A stretch of DNA of 35,809 nucleotides from Gamarada debralockiae (taxonomy: Eukaryota; Ascomycota; Leotiomycetes; Helotiales; Hyphodiscaceae). Positions 21,901 through 33,058 of the stretch are shown here, piece by piece. The notes beneath the pieces are model-generated. The model was not told the origin of the DNA. It searched no databases and worked only from the letters and a program-made list of their open reading frames with translations. The stretch lies in contig NXFV01001410.1 of the NCBI GenBank assembly GCA_002803225.1, forward strand, positions 1-35,809. The letters run 5' to 3'. Positions within the stretch are counted from its first letter, which is position 1, and each line of letters begins with the position of its first letter. A program made the translations under genes and the position numbers.

Positions 21901-24900
21901 CTGCAATGCTTTGGGTGTATCTAAGTTCAGAGACCGCGAGATTGGCATGTAGAAGACGCGCCGGTTCAGTAGGTTACCAAGCTTCTTCCTCAATAACTGG
22001 AACATCTGCATTGCTAAGGGTTTGAGAACGATAATCCTGACTAGCTGTGTCTTGTCTGCGAGAGCTGCAGCAACTATGGGAACGATGACAGACGACTTCC
22101 CCAACCCCATATTTAGCTGCATGACGGAATTCGATCCCGAAGATGGCGACATCATTTCTCGAGCAATTTGAGCTTGTTCCTGGCGTATCAAGATGTTGTT
22201 TTCAACTTCTAGAAGCAGCCATTCAGGGAAGACCATCGGATCCCAGTCTCGATGGCCAGGATTTTTGAGTTCGCTTAAGAGCTCAGCCATATTCCCAGCA
22301 GCGGCAAGAAGACGCTCTGCACGTTGAAGGGTTGTAATGGAGAGTCCGTACTGTACCAATGATATTTTCCAGAGCGGTGGGAGAGCGTCTATCTTGTCGC
22401 TTGCCAAGTGTGAGAGGATCGAGGTTTTAGATACGCGTGGCAGCATGTGTGCATTCCTGACGGTATTCCAAGTGCCAGCCTGCAAAGAGCTACAGATCAT
22501 CTTATAGACGTGGTCTACATGGCGCTGAGCTTGCTCCAAATGTGATGTTAACCTCTTAGACAACCCCTCTGGTGGTTTCAGCTCCACGGATGTCTCTTCA
22601 CATAACGCTTCAAAACTCTTGAGCAGATCTTCGGCATATCGCTGTTCATGGCCAGAGGAGCATCGAGAAGAAACACGAACCAGTAGCTGTTTGAGCTTCG
22701 TATGATCGGCATTTCCTTTTTCGTCACAGAAAATCCATGTATCAAATGCCCCTTTATCGACAGGAGGGAGACGCGGAGCGGGGTTTCTTGTGAGGTCGTC
22801 GAAATTAACATGTGCTCGCCTAGAAACGTACCCATCAAGGGGCAAGGAAAAGGAGTACTCCTCCAGGTTTTGTTGCCTAGTAGGCAACGCGCTCAGGATA
22901 ATTTGTGCCTGCTCGATGTATCTTTTGAAGTGGGCATTCCGGTGCCAGCTCTGGAAGCAAGTACGCGCACTTCTAGTTGCTGCGTCCACCGAGATGTATC
23001 TGCTATAATTGACGTCTGGAGGAGTAGAGATGTCTGTCGCAGGCCACTGGGATATAAGATCATCCACAAACATTCCGACCTGCTCCTCCTTCGCGATCCC
23101 ATGCCGATCCCTTCGGCGCTCATCGGCCAGGTACCAATCCTCGCCAGGAAGGCCTGGCAAGTCGTACTCAGGGCATACGTAAAATGGCTGGACGTGTCCT
23201 TCTACCATGCTAATCAATCTCTGCCGCACCGGTCTGTAGCCCTCCGAAAGCTGAAACTCTGCATAGCTAGGCGGCTGCAGGGCGCGAAGTCCGGGGATGG
23301 TCGCGAAGGCCAGGAGGGTCTGAACAAGTTCCTGTTTTGCATGTTTTGAGTACGATAGAGTTGACAGCAAGATCATAATCTTGTACTTGTCCCATCCAAC
23401 CACGCTCTGGGAGAATATATGCTGGAGGGTGCACAAGTCATCAGGAAGGAATTTGGCTGGAGCATCGAGCCATTTGAGGTCGAAACCGACCGTTAAGTCA
23501 TCTTCATATCCAGGGCCACGGATCGGTTCTCCCCACGATTCTACCTCAGAGAGTAATTGTGAGTGGACCACGAGGTTCGTAGACCAGTCATCAACAAGCT
23601 TCGCAGTGCGACAAGTTTGAAGTTCTCGGGTGCTATCAAGGACCTGATCTCGGGAGGCGTAAACAATATCATAGTCTGTCGTGTAAGACTCTGCACCGAA
23701 GCCATGCACTTGGAACGAAGAATCTCGAATGGCAGCCCTTTCAAGCAGGTCTTGCTCGCCGCGTGTACCCGAAATAGGCAGCTGTGCGGGTTGTTCCTGG
23801 AAGACATAAAACAACTTGGCTTGATTCAAGACTGATCTAACTTGTTGATAGAAAGCGCAATGCTGAGAGAGGGGAGACAGCTCCTCCCACTCCACTTGCT
23901 GCATCACGCGCAGGTGATCTGGGTAGTACCGACGCCGCGGAGTTAGCCGCGCAAGCATTTCTAGAAGCTCAACATCCGCAGGTTCGAGCTCGACAAAAGA
24001 TCGAGTGGCCGCGCCTGCGAGACCATCGAGCGCTTCCTCTGTGCCTGTCCTCCCAGTAAGCTGATCGACCAGACAGTGTGCCGTTGTCGCGTGGAGATAT
24101 AACCGGAAGAGTCTGCTTTGAAGGCTGCCATTATCGACGAGTCGTCCGAGTTGACTATCAATAGAGTATGAGTGATACTTGACGCGAATGGCAGCAGCGG
24201 TGTCAATCATAACCCGGACGTGATAGCCATCTGGCAGGAAGGATATCTTGCCGTGTGGCACAATAACGGACCGAGAGGCCCCTCCAATCTCGCGCAAAAC
24301 AAGTTTGTTCACGAGCCCCGTCAATGTACCAAAAGACTGTAGTTCATCCACCACCATTCCCCGGAATTGCTTCGACTCAAGCAAGCTTCCGTGACCCTTT
24401 AGAAGAAAGTCAAGCTTTAATCGTGGTAGGTGTACCTCCAGCACTCCCGTTTCATGATTCAGGATTATGTGGATATGAGTTGCATGCTCCAGCGGGCTTA
24501 AGATGCGTGAGATGCTCTTGGCCGTGGGACTGCGAAGGTCTATTAGTGCTTTTGCGCCGTGACTTAGAACGAACGTCCCGTGACTGTCAGCCTGCATTTG
24601 CAAATTGTCTGGCGAAGGTACCCACGCACGCGTCAATGGGCGCCACTCGACCGATCCGGTGTTTACTTCAAACCAATGTGCGTAGTCTTGCACGAGAGCC
24701 CGGGGGAAATCACTCTGCAACGAGTGCAAGGGAAGCACCTCACAGACTTGCTCTTGTCTTCGAGTCCGGATAATGAGCTCTGAACCATACATTGCAAAGT
24801 GAACCTAAAATGACCTCAGTACCTCTTCCTCTAGGATACCAGAGAATGGGAGGGATTCCGGAGGTACCTGCTGGCCGCAAAGTTCATTCCGTGTCTCGAA

Positions 24901-27900
24901 ATCCATTCCGCTCATCGTGGATGGGACAACATCCAAAACTTTCTATTGGGATATAAGGGTAAGCTCTACTGCATGCCGTCCGGGAAGGGCAAATATCATA
25001 CCTCGCCAAAAAGTCGACAGTAAGTAGGATGCAATTCATAAGGCCGGGGGAGCCTCGCGAGAGGTGTGCCTTTGACCAGCAGGCTTCCGTCTAAGGTGTT
25101 GTAGTGTACACTCACCGGAGCGTAGCCTCCTTCACTAGTTGTTTGAGTTACCAGCCACCTTTGGCTTGGGCTTTTCAAGGCAGTCCAAAGACTTCCTGGA
25201 CGATATCCCGCCCAGAGTTGATGCACCGTGCGATCAATGCCTCGTCGATCTGCCAGAATTCTTTTCCGGAGAGCTGGCTCTAAGAGCTGAGAGAGCCTCA
25301 TGAACTGTTGCAGCAGAGCTTTGACAGATTGTGGCAGGTTTTCTGTCACGGCTGGGCAACGATCGTGCACAGTGATAGAGCATTCGGTAATGGCTGCAAT
25401 GTCCTCGGCTGAACTCAACATTTCCGAGACGTGACATCGATCGACGTCGAACGTGCCATGGCAAGTCAAGGCCATCTCGAGAACTCGAATATTTAGGGTC
25501 TTTGATTCCTCTGCGTCTTGACTCTCATGAAGGAGCCGGCCCACTTCTCGAGTCCACCGCAGCGTCACTTCACGTGCTCGCCTCAGAAGGAGGAAGCCCC
25601 GATTCTGGACCATTTCAAACGGGGACAGGGAGAGCAGTCGAGTCGCGAGAACGATAAAAGTGCGAACTGCTACCGCGCCTTGCCAATTACCTTCGACAGC
25701 CGTAAGCGCTTCCTCTAGCACCAGTAGAAGCGACAGTCCGAACTTTTCTTCTTCTAGATCTACGTGTGACTCTCGACAAGGCTGCCTACCTCCAGATCGG
25801 CCAACCTGCCAGGCCGCCTGAGCTACCAACATGTATGTCTCTTCACAACTAAAGTTAAGGACTCGAGGGACAAGCTCACGAGCTATATTGCGTCATTGAA
25901 GTCGATTCCCAGATCGCAGAGTTGTAAAGGCGTAGAACTCATGAAGATTTAGCGGCTTCGGACACTCAGACTGCATAGCAAGAACTTCATTAGATGTGTG
26001 TGTTGTTCCATCTAGTGCGAACTGCAGCTTCCGATACGGTCCAGGCTGGAGCTGGAGCGTACAAATTCTCCGGACATCGCATCGACCAAGCAGATCTTTC
26101 GTCCACCGTCTCGACTTCGAATCATACATCGAATAAACCAGGCCGTTATTCACACAAATATTCTCTTCTGTGGCCTGAGACACAAGCTTGCTGCCGTAGT
26201 GCGCCATTATGAACGGCTTCGCTGTGGATGCCAGCTGGAGTCTTGCAGGTAGGGATTTGAAGTATTTGCTTAAGCCACTAAAGCCATTCATGAAGTATAC
26301 ATTCTCCTTGCTGCTTCGCTCGGAGCGAGGTGAGAAAATATCGACAAGGAGACTGTACGTCGCATCTCGCCATTTGGCTATCGGCGTTGGCACTTCGAGC
26401 TCGAACACTGCCGATTTTACCGCCAATTCCCCCAGTGGTAGTGGCCACTCATGAACCATGATCTGAAGTCTTTTGGCAGTCGACTTCAATTGGCATTTTC
26501 GGCATTCGGAGCTGTGGCGAGACACTTGACGGCCTCGTTCCCAGTGCATCTCAGAATCGCATGTCCTGGCATTGGAATCCCGCATGAGCTGCTGATATCT
26601 CTGGCGTTTCTGCGTTAGTTCGCTCCTTTTACGATTCCGTTCTTCCCAGGCCGCAAGCTCAATTTTCTTGCGCAACGCCTGATGGTGAGAGGACTGTTCA
26701 AAGTATTGAACAGCAAAACTTGTCATCGTGTTGACACCTTGGAAGATGGAGGGAAATCCTGGTATCGCCTGATTCCTTCTCTGAAGCAGATACTGCTCCA
26801 CGCTGCTCAGTCGCTCCATCTGAGGCCTCTTGGGTAGTAACAACGGATCGAAGAGTGATGGCGGAAATTCTGGATTATATTTGCGCAATAAGGGATAATG
26901 ATGAATAGCACACTTGTCTAGGGCGACCCAAAGATCCATCAAAGTAAGTAGCATTAATGAGACGGCCTCTGGGTTGCCTGCATAGGTAGGGCCCGCAGTT
27001 GTCGTGTACTTTTCAATCAACTCAGCCAGAAGCGTGCAGGCATGTTGGGAGTCCAGATTCGCTTCCAGCCAGCCCGCAAGGCAGTCTTGCACCCACAGCT
27101 CCATATCTGCGAGGCATAGACGTGTGTCAACCTCTGCCCCTGACGGGTCAAGTTCCGGAAAGCTTAAGCTGCGCTGCTTGATGCGTTGACGACAGTGAGA
27201 CGTAAAAGTGCCATGGGCCCCTCGTGCTGCCTCACGGGCTGCGATAGCCTGCAGATACGGACGCAACTTTAAAAGACTCAACCCGGTGTCTCGGCAGAAA
27301 GACATTGCTGAGGGGTCCCAGCTCTCATGTATCCCGAACGGATCCGGATTCTGCTCTATAATACTCCATCTAGTGGCCAGTTCTCGATGGGAAGCTTCAA
27401 TCGAGCTCTGAACAACTTGCATCCAAGACGGCTGATCTCCCAGAGCGAGTTTTAGTGTCCGGCGACTAATCTTGGCCGCCATAACAAAAAGAAGACCGCT
27501 CGGCAGAGAAGCCTGCAAAGACCGCTGCAGGATGCGAGCCATGAAAAATACCATGAATGATTTGTACCATATGTGATCATCATCTTCGCGCGTTGCAAGG
27601 CTGGTCTGCAGTGCAACACGAAGTAGGAGCCAAAGGGGGGACCTGCGCCAGGGTTTGAGTGCCATATCCCATAAGACATCATCGCGTGTGTGCTTGTAAA
27701 TACGAAGCACGCCAAACGGCTGTCCAATACCGCGCAGTATACCGGTAAGCATCTCTGTAATAAATTTTGGATGAACCGTGTCTCGAACCTCGATGGTTTG
27801 GGACTGTGCTTTTCGTACTACTGGCCATACCTCCCTTGGTGTGTCAACATCCAAATGCGTAAGCAGCTGGAAGAGCGCTTCGCGAAAGAAAAAATCCGTC

Positions 27901-28406
27901 ATCCTTTCCTGGCTTATTGCGATGGCTGGGCCGGGAAAACAACGCTTGAGTCGCCCTTTCGTCGCCATAACAGCCTGGGTGGTTGGAGACAGTTCGAAGG
28001 ACTCGAAGGAAAATTGCTTCCCCAATTTTCGGACCACGAGGCCTGCATTCTGACCACGAATATGAAAAGCGAGAACATCTAGTAAATGATTAGGCGAGCG
28101 CAAATTCCATCAAGCTCGACTGCGAATACCTTGATCAACCATCGATTCCAGCGTTGCTTCTACTTTTCCAGGTATCATGTCTCCAGATGAGTCCCTCAGC
28201 TCGAGCATCTTCCTTAGCATCTTAGTGCAAGCAGCCCATCTTCGACACTCGTGGGATGGGAGATGAGCTTGGAACGATTTCCATGCTGCCTCACATTCCG
28301 CTATCAGTGCAAAATCCTTGTCGACTCCGCTATCGTCATCCTGAGGTAACTTGGGTGGGAGGAATACGTGATTGATGATATAAGACAAGCCCTGAGCTTG
28401 CGCCAT
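18941..28406 (-). CDS. Giant DUF6606-DUF3638-DUF3645 protein (often auto-named ubiquitinyl hydrolase), with one in-frame TGA
   Basis: Exons: 28406-28130, 28078-25002, 24942-24868, 24804-20274 and 20226-18941 (3,081 codons). All four introns are GT-AG (47-63 bp), and the joins restore family sequence (DQ|DVLAFHIRGQ, FGE|KVLDVVP, CGQQ|VHFAMYG, LVQ|ACMRMRKLG). The start is MAQAQGLSYIINHVFLPPKLPQ; an in-frame ATG lies 72 nt further up. The N-terminal DUF6606 region includes FESFELSP and KPWRRSPLWLLLRVALQ. DUF3638 carries a helicase-like P-loop, NMGLGKSSVIVP (about residue 2040; the family usually has NMGEGKSS), and a DEAD-like DILDESDEILS (about 2165). DUF3645 has GFSGTNDSRYILP (about 2480). Biochemical role is unknown; I could not assign the Cys/His residues of a deubiquitinase. 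Codon 821 is TGA where relatives have Trp, so unless it is read through, edited or a sequence error, the gene is disabled. Confidence 0.9.
25893..25895 (-). other. In-frame TGA interrupting the giant gene
   Basis: The reading frame is ...SGNRLQ-TGA-RNIARELVPRVLNF.... Both sides are in the same frame and match the family continuously. From what I know of the family, the missing residue is Trp (RLQW-x-NIARE), so a single TGG-to-TGA change explains it. No GT-AG pair nearby can remove it in frame. The next base is C, the leakiest context for UGA in many eukaryotes. Confidence 0.9.
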
Positions 28407-28921
28407 ATTTCTTTCGATGTATTGTGTAGTGTTGGTGCTTAGATATGCAATCGCGAAGGATGTCTGCAGGCCAAGCATTGATTGACAACGAGAAAAGTTG
28501 GTGTATAGTTGAAGCAGTTCTCAGTTCCAGCAGCGCAAGCCGTGGTGACGGCGGATTACGTGTCACCAACGGCAGAGTAACCTGGAATCACTGCTCCCAA
28601 TTGGCATACGGTGTAGTGACTTGCAAGGTGGCGAATCGAGAAATCCAAGGACGAGGAATGCAGCAGATTCATCATCTGCAAAGATAAAAGGGCGATTGCA
28701 TGGTGGCTGATGGTCTCGCTCCAAGACATAGGGTGCAGTGAGGTCTCTGGATCCGTGAATTATTGGAGAACGGGATGAGGTGACTCAGAGCAATGCTGCA
28801 TGGCGTTCCAAAAGTGAGAAATCAGCACAGTGAATTCAAAAAATGATATGTGATCGATACTTGTAAGCTCTATTGGAAGTGGAAGACGTTGTGCGACGTT
28901 TAATTTTCAACCATTGGCCGA
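28407..28921. other. Upstream region of the giant gene
   Basis: About 500 bp between the giant gene start and the ankyrin relic. No TATA box, open frame or repeat stands out. It presumably holds the promoter of the giant gene. Confidence 0.5.
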
Positions 28922-29670
28922 ACGCTAAGGTTCGATGTGAACTCGAAAGCCGGCGGGGACCGCGCTGGTCGAACACCATTGTCATTTGCCGCCGGGAATG
29001 GCCATTATACTACTGTTGAGTTACTGCTTGGTACTAGCAGAGTCGACCCTGTTGATAGGTCTAGACGGTACGGTGATATCGAGGGTTCGGAACAGGCTAT
29101 GAGAACAGACGATCAGGTGCTGAAGATCAGATGCCGATGATCAGGTACTAATGATCAGATATTGATGATCAGGTGTTGATTACCAGGCGATGGCTATCAG
29201 GACTAACTAAATTAGAAGAGTCAAGCTGTAGATATAAGGGAAAGATTGAACTCTGGAAGAAAGGGCAGAGATTTTGAATTGAAGCTTTTGAAGCCTATTT
29301 TAGACTAGCGTCATATGCACCTTAGTACCAGGGTACTCATAACAATAGACCCCGACCAGAAAGACTTTTATGGGTGAACACCATTATCATTTCCGTTGAG
29401 GGCGGGCATAGAGCCGTTGCTAAGCTGCTCCTCGACAAGGGTACAGTCGATGCAGACTCAAAAAGCAAAATGGGTCTAACACCGCTCCAGTTTGCTGCTA
29501 TGCTAGGACACGAAGCTATTGTTAAGTTACTACTTGATACGGGTAAAGTTAATGCCGACGCGGTTGAACAACAGCAGAATTACATACTACTATTAAAAGC
29601 CACCGAACGAAGGAATGCTGCCATCGTCCAGTTACTTCTTAACACAGGCAACGTCAAGGCAAGTGATTAA
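28922..29670 (+). pseudogene. Ankyrin-repeat gene relic (two fragments)
   Basis: Fragment A (28922 to about 29070) has no ATG and reads one ankyrin unit: GRTPLSFAAGNGHYTTVELLLG. Fragment B (about 29348-29670) reads about three more, including GLTPLQFAAMLGHEAIVKLLLD and NAAIVQLLLNTGNVKASD before a stop. In fragment B the unit's opening DQKDFYG runs into TGA (29375-29377), and a one-base deletion near 29392 (TTTCCGTTGAG where TTTGCCGTTGAG is expected) puts the rest in another frame. The fragments are separated by about 280 bp of non-ankyrin sequence containing a 14-bp tandem repeat. Long LLLDTGKV-type ankyrin tracts in moulds usually form the C-terminus of NACHT/NLR-like or HET-associated proteins, but no such N-terminal domain is visible. 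Confidence 0.85.
29110..29207. repeat. 14-bp tandem repeat, about 7 degenerate copies
   Basis: Units follow TGATCAGGTGCTGA with variation: 29110-29123, 29124-29137, 29138-29151, 29152-29165, 29166-29179, then two weaker ones to 29207. The first five keep GATCAG exactly. It sits in the gap between the two ankyrin fragments. Confidence 0.8.
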
Positions 29671-29671
29671 A

Positions 29672-29973
29672 ACCCACCCGGTGTGAGCACTAAAAGCGGG
29701 AGCTAAGGCTTAGTACTCACACCGGGTGTGAGTCTCCCCGCCATCACCAAAAGACCCTATAATCACTTCAAAGTTACTTAACAACCAAACATTATAACAA
29801 ATTAATTTATATATATATATATAGCTGTAATTTAGAGCTTTAAATACCTTAATAAATAATTAAAATCGGATCTCTTTTCATTAAGTAGTAAACTCCTGAA
29901 GTATAGCTATTTTCGCTTACTAAGACTCACACCGGGTGTGAGTTACCCCGCCCCTAAAAGACCCTCTAACAAT
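29672..29973. repeat. Palindromic direct repeats flanking an AT-rich core
   Basis: ACTCACACCGGGTGTGAGT (9-bp perfect arms around one G) occurs at 29715-29733 and again at 29925-29943, in both cases followed by CCCCGCC and AAAAGACCCT. A partial inverted copy (CCCGGTGTGAG) just after the ankyrin stop at 29677-29687 can pair with CTCACACCGGG at 29716-29726. The interval between the two full copies is very AT-rich, with a TA microsatellite at about 29806-29821. This looks like the ends or subterminal repeats of a small mobile element of unknown class. Confidence 0.7.
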
Positions 29974-31490
29974 ACCTTGCGATAGCTCAACTACCCAGAA
30001 TTTCGGAGCGAAGGAAGACGCAGTATATTCGGTTCCCTGGAGATTGGGAATAAGTGGGATATGAGATGGGGGCAGTGACGAAGGGACTGAGGAGAGGGGA
30101 GAACGATAGAGGGTCCGAATACAACAAGACAACGGCGATATTGACGACTTTGACGAAGAACTCGACCACAAGAGCCTAGAACAGCCTAGTCAAGCAAGAC
30201 TTGTTCTTGGCCCATTTTTGAGTGTAGTGCCAAAGTACTACACAAAGACAGCCCTCCGAGGAGAACTGCCAGGGCGGGAACTCAATTCCATCGTACCGAA
30301 AACAGCGTGTTACAATTCCCCTAACTTAGCGTCGACGGAGAACGAATTCTCTGGCACCAAGAATCTCTGTATATCTGAGCCAGTACCAGCTATTTCAGAC
30401 CTCTCACGGCATGGAGAGCGTAGTTGGGGACTTAGACACTCAGTAGAGGCAGGGAGGAAGAGCAAAACGCCGAATCGCGGACAGAATCGAGCCCCCGAGA
30501 AAGAAGTTAGAAGGGAATCACCCCCCCTAAAAAAGAATGTGGAAGAAACCTTCCAAAAACGAGAAGGAATACAGAGAGCCATCCCCCCCTAGTCCGGCGC
30601 AATTGAATTTCAACTCTGCACTAGGGAGGCGTACAAGCCTATTGGGAGAGTTCAACGGCTATTCCGAGGGTAGCGGCAATCATCCATCCGACAAGTTAGA
30701 CGGCTAGACAGCCAAACAGCTAACAAAACCCACAGAAGGATCCAGGGTCTAGTCCAAGGAGAGAGGCCAGTCCAGAGTCCAGGGAGTCCAGCGAATCCAA
30801 GAATCCAGTTCAAGGGGCCAGTCCAACCAGTACAGAATCCAGGGAATCCAGAGTCCAGTCCAGGTATTGGCCAGAGAAGGGGCGCGCATGGAGAGTGTAC
30901 CCATCGGGCAGTACTCCAAAGCACGAAAGAGTTTCGCTGAACCCGGTTAGACGAGCAACGAAGCTCAAGCCGATGTCAGAAGGCCAATACGAAACAAGTA
31001 ACTATGGGATAATGCATGCAAACGCTTGCTCAAGGCGCTGATGCTTGGCGTATGTATTCAACCCTTGTTTAGGGGGTTGATCAACAGCCAATAAAAGGGA
31101 TAATTGGGGGCTATACGGAAGAAGGCAGCGACGAAGGATCTGATCACTTCAGCAGAAAGAGATAACAGGGAAGGACAGGGTTTTAATAAGACATAGATAC
31201 GTAGAGGGCCGAGGCTTACTGTAAGGGAGATCACAGCGAGGGCTTAGGAGAGGCGACTTATGACCAAACGTTGCATTTTCCCAAAGGAAGTGCGTTTGAA
31301 GAAGCATCCAAGAGGCGTCTATATGGTTCCGAGTACGTCGTTATAGACCAATGTCTTGCCAAGGAAAAGGAAAGAGATACTTCACAAAGCCTTTACCTAC
31401 CTACCCAAGAGTATGTGTATTCGAAGAGAGGTTGACCTCTGTGTAGTAAAGACGATCGATATAGTTCGAGAGGAGGTGATATCGAAGTTG
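29974..31490. other. Repeat-like non-coding stretch
   Basis: No recognisable gene. An open frame at 30218-30592 (+) has no known domain. At about 30735-30870 the sequence is dominated by degenerate GTCCAG/ATCCAG words, which also create a spurious frame on the minus strand. ATAAAAG at about 31095 resembles a promoter motif but is unsupported. Confidence 0.5.
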
Positions 31491-31900
31491 TGAGGGGAAG
31501 GAAGGAAGGAAGGGCGAGGGGTATATTCGAAGGTCGAGAAGTTGATTCAAAGGGAGAGGTTCTTAATCGAAGGTCGAATTGAGGACGGGGAGTATATTCG
31601 AGGAGTATGTTCGAGGAGTATGTTCGAGGAGTATGTTCGAGGAGTATGTTCGAGGAGTATGTTCGAGGGTCGGAAGGATTGGGGAGCTCGATTTAAAGTG
31701 AAGACGAAACTGTATACACTATCAACTTGGAGTCAACTTGAGAAAAGGAAGGGGAGGGGTTCTTGTTCGAAGGCCGAGTTGAAAACGAAGAGTACGAGGA
31801 TCGGAAGGGTCGAGAAGCTTGATTCGAAGTAAAGACAGACTTATACGTATGGTCAGCTTAGTCAACTTGAGGGGAGAGGAGAAGAGAGGAAGCTTCCTAA
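31491..31900. repeat. Compound minisatellite block with 13-bp core repeat
   Basis: The core is TTCGAGGAGTATG repeated about six times in tandem (31589-31668). The flanks contain larger diverged repeats of roughly 130 bp sharing CGAAGG(T/C)CGA, GA(A)GCT(C/T)GATT and GTCAACTTGAG: around 31505-31590, 31668-31800 and 31800-31880. Strand composition is strongly purine-rich. The open frame across it (31542-31832, +) is a by-product of the repeat and is not called as a gene. Confidence 0.75.
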
Positions 31901-33058
31901 CGTATCGACCGCAAAGGCGAGGAGACGTTATAGATCAATAAAAAGGACCTTGAAAGATATTAGCTTATTTATACAACGAGGGGGAGTATAACTTCCAAGG
32001 AAATAGGCCGTAGGATCAAAGGCTGAAGTAAGGAGGTCGAAGTCTATATTCAAAACTAGTTAGTAATAATAACGGAAAGAAGATACTCAATTAAACTAGA
32101 ATAAGGTCGAATCGATAGTAAAAAGGAGAGGATTAGCGTTATCAATAAAGTTATCAACGAAGTTATTAATAAGGTTAAAGTTAATTGAAGTTATTAAAGT
32201 TATTAAAGAGTAAAAGAAGAGAGGTTCAAAAAGCTCTTCTTTTATAGAAATTAGGAACAATTATAGGAGAATAGACGAGCTAATTGAGACTCGCCTAGAT
32301 TATTACCTAGATTGTTTACTTTGTTTGAAGGGTTTGAAAGTAATGAAGTTAACGACGTTGACATCGTCGAGGGACGATCACATGACCGCAGTAGCAGTTG
32401 CAAGATAGGGATTCTTTTAATAGAGCGATACTTCTTTTGATTATCTATTTTATATACAATTTCCTTTTCTTTTTCTTTTAGTACTTGAGGGCAAGTACGA
32501 ATATCAGGGGGGACGAATGTAGTAGGGAAATCGGTCACGTTGATACCAACTTCACTTAGCTGGATATCACGTGCCAGCGGGACATAAATAGCCTTCGCAG
32601 CTAGGACAGTACTTAAACACTTATATATCGTATAATATAGTTTTTTACCTTGTTTTCAGATATATTTAGGTATACTTTTAAGCACTATAACCTTCGTTTT
32701 GTATTATTCTTGTTTTATCCCTTACTAAGAGTACGTACGATACCTAGCGCAATCAGGACGCGCTTATACTTACATTTCGTTCCTTCTACAATACCTATAG
32801 CGCTACACGTGACCTAAGCGAGGTTCTTACAATTATAAGAACTACACGTGATCTGGGGATTTTCCTTAGCGCCCTGAAACCTTAGACTTCAGGCCGATAA
32901 GTGAAGGCGATCTATATGTTAAGCCAGGGCTTAACATTAGATCAGCGCTGTCATATCATTAAATAATAATTACTTGAAAATTAGTAAGATTTCAGAGGCA
33001 ACTATTAAAGAGTTCCAAAACGCAACATATAAAAAGAACTACAAATTAAACCCTAATT
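31901..33058. other. AT-rich stretch left of the transposase relic
   Basis: Contains simple TTATTAAAG/GTTATCAA-type iterations (about 32140-32215) and a palindrome GTTCTTA-N6-TAAGAAC (32823-32842) flanked on both sides by ACACGTGA. A 95-codon frame (32251-32538, -) has no recognisable domain. It may contain the 3' end of the MULE, but I could not find a matching terminal inverted repeat. Confidence 0.45.

Noticed and set aside
25850..25960. An intron that would remove the TGA at 25893-25895
   Set aside because: No GT-AG pair around it keeps the frame, and amino acids on both sides continue the family sequence without a gap.
30652..30924. Minus-strand 90-codon frame rich in Trp, Pro and Gly
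   Set aside because: Its composition is a by-product of the degenerate GTCCAG/ATCCAG repeats on the other strand; no family resemblance.
31542..31832. Plus-strand 96-codon frame with a 13-residue internal repeat
   Set aside because: It is the translation of a 13-bp minisatellite, which is open in all frames for part of its length; no evidence of a gene.
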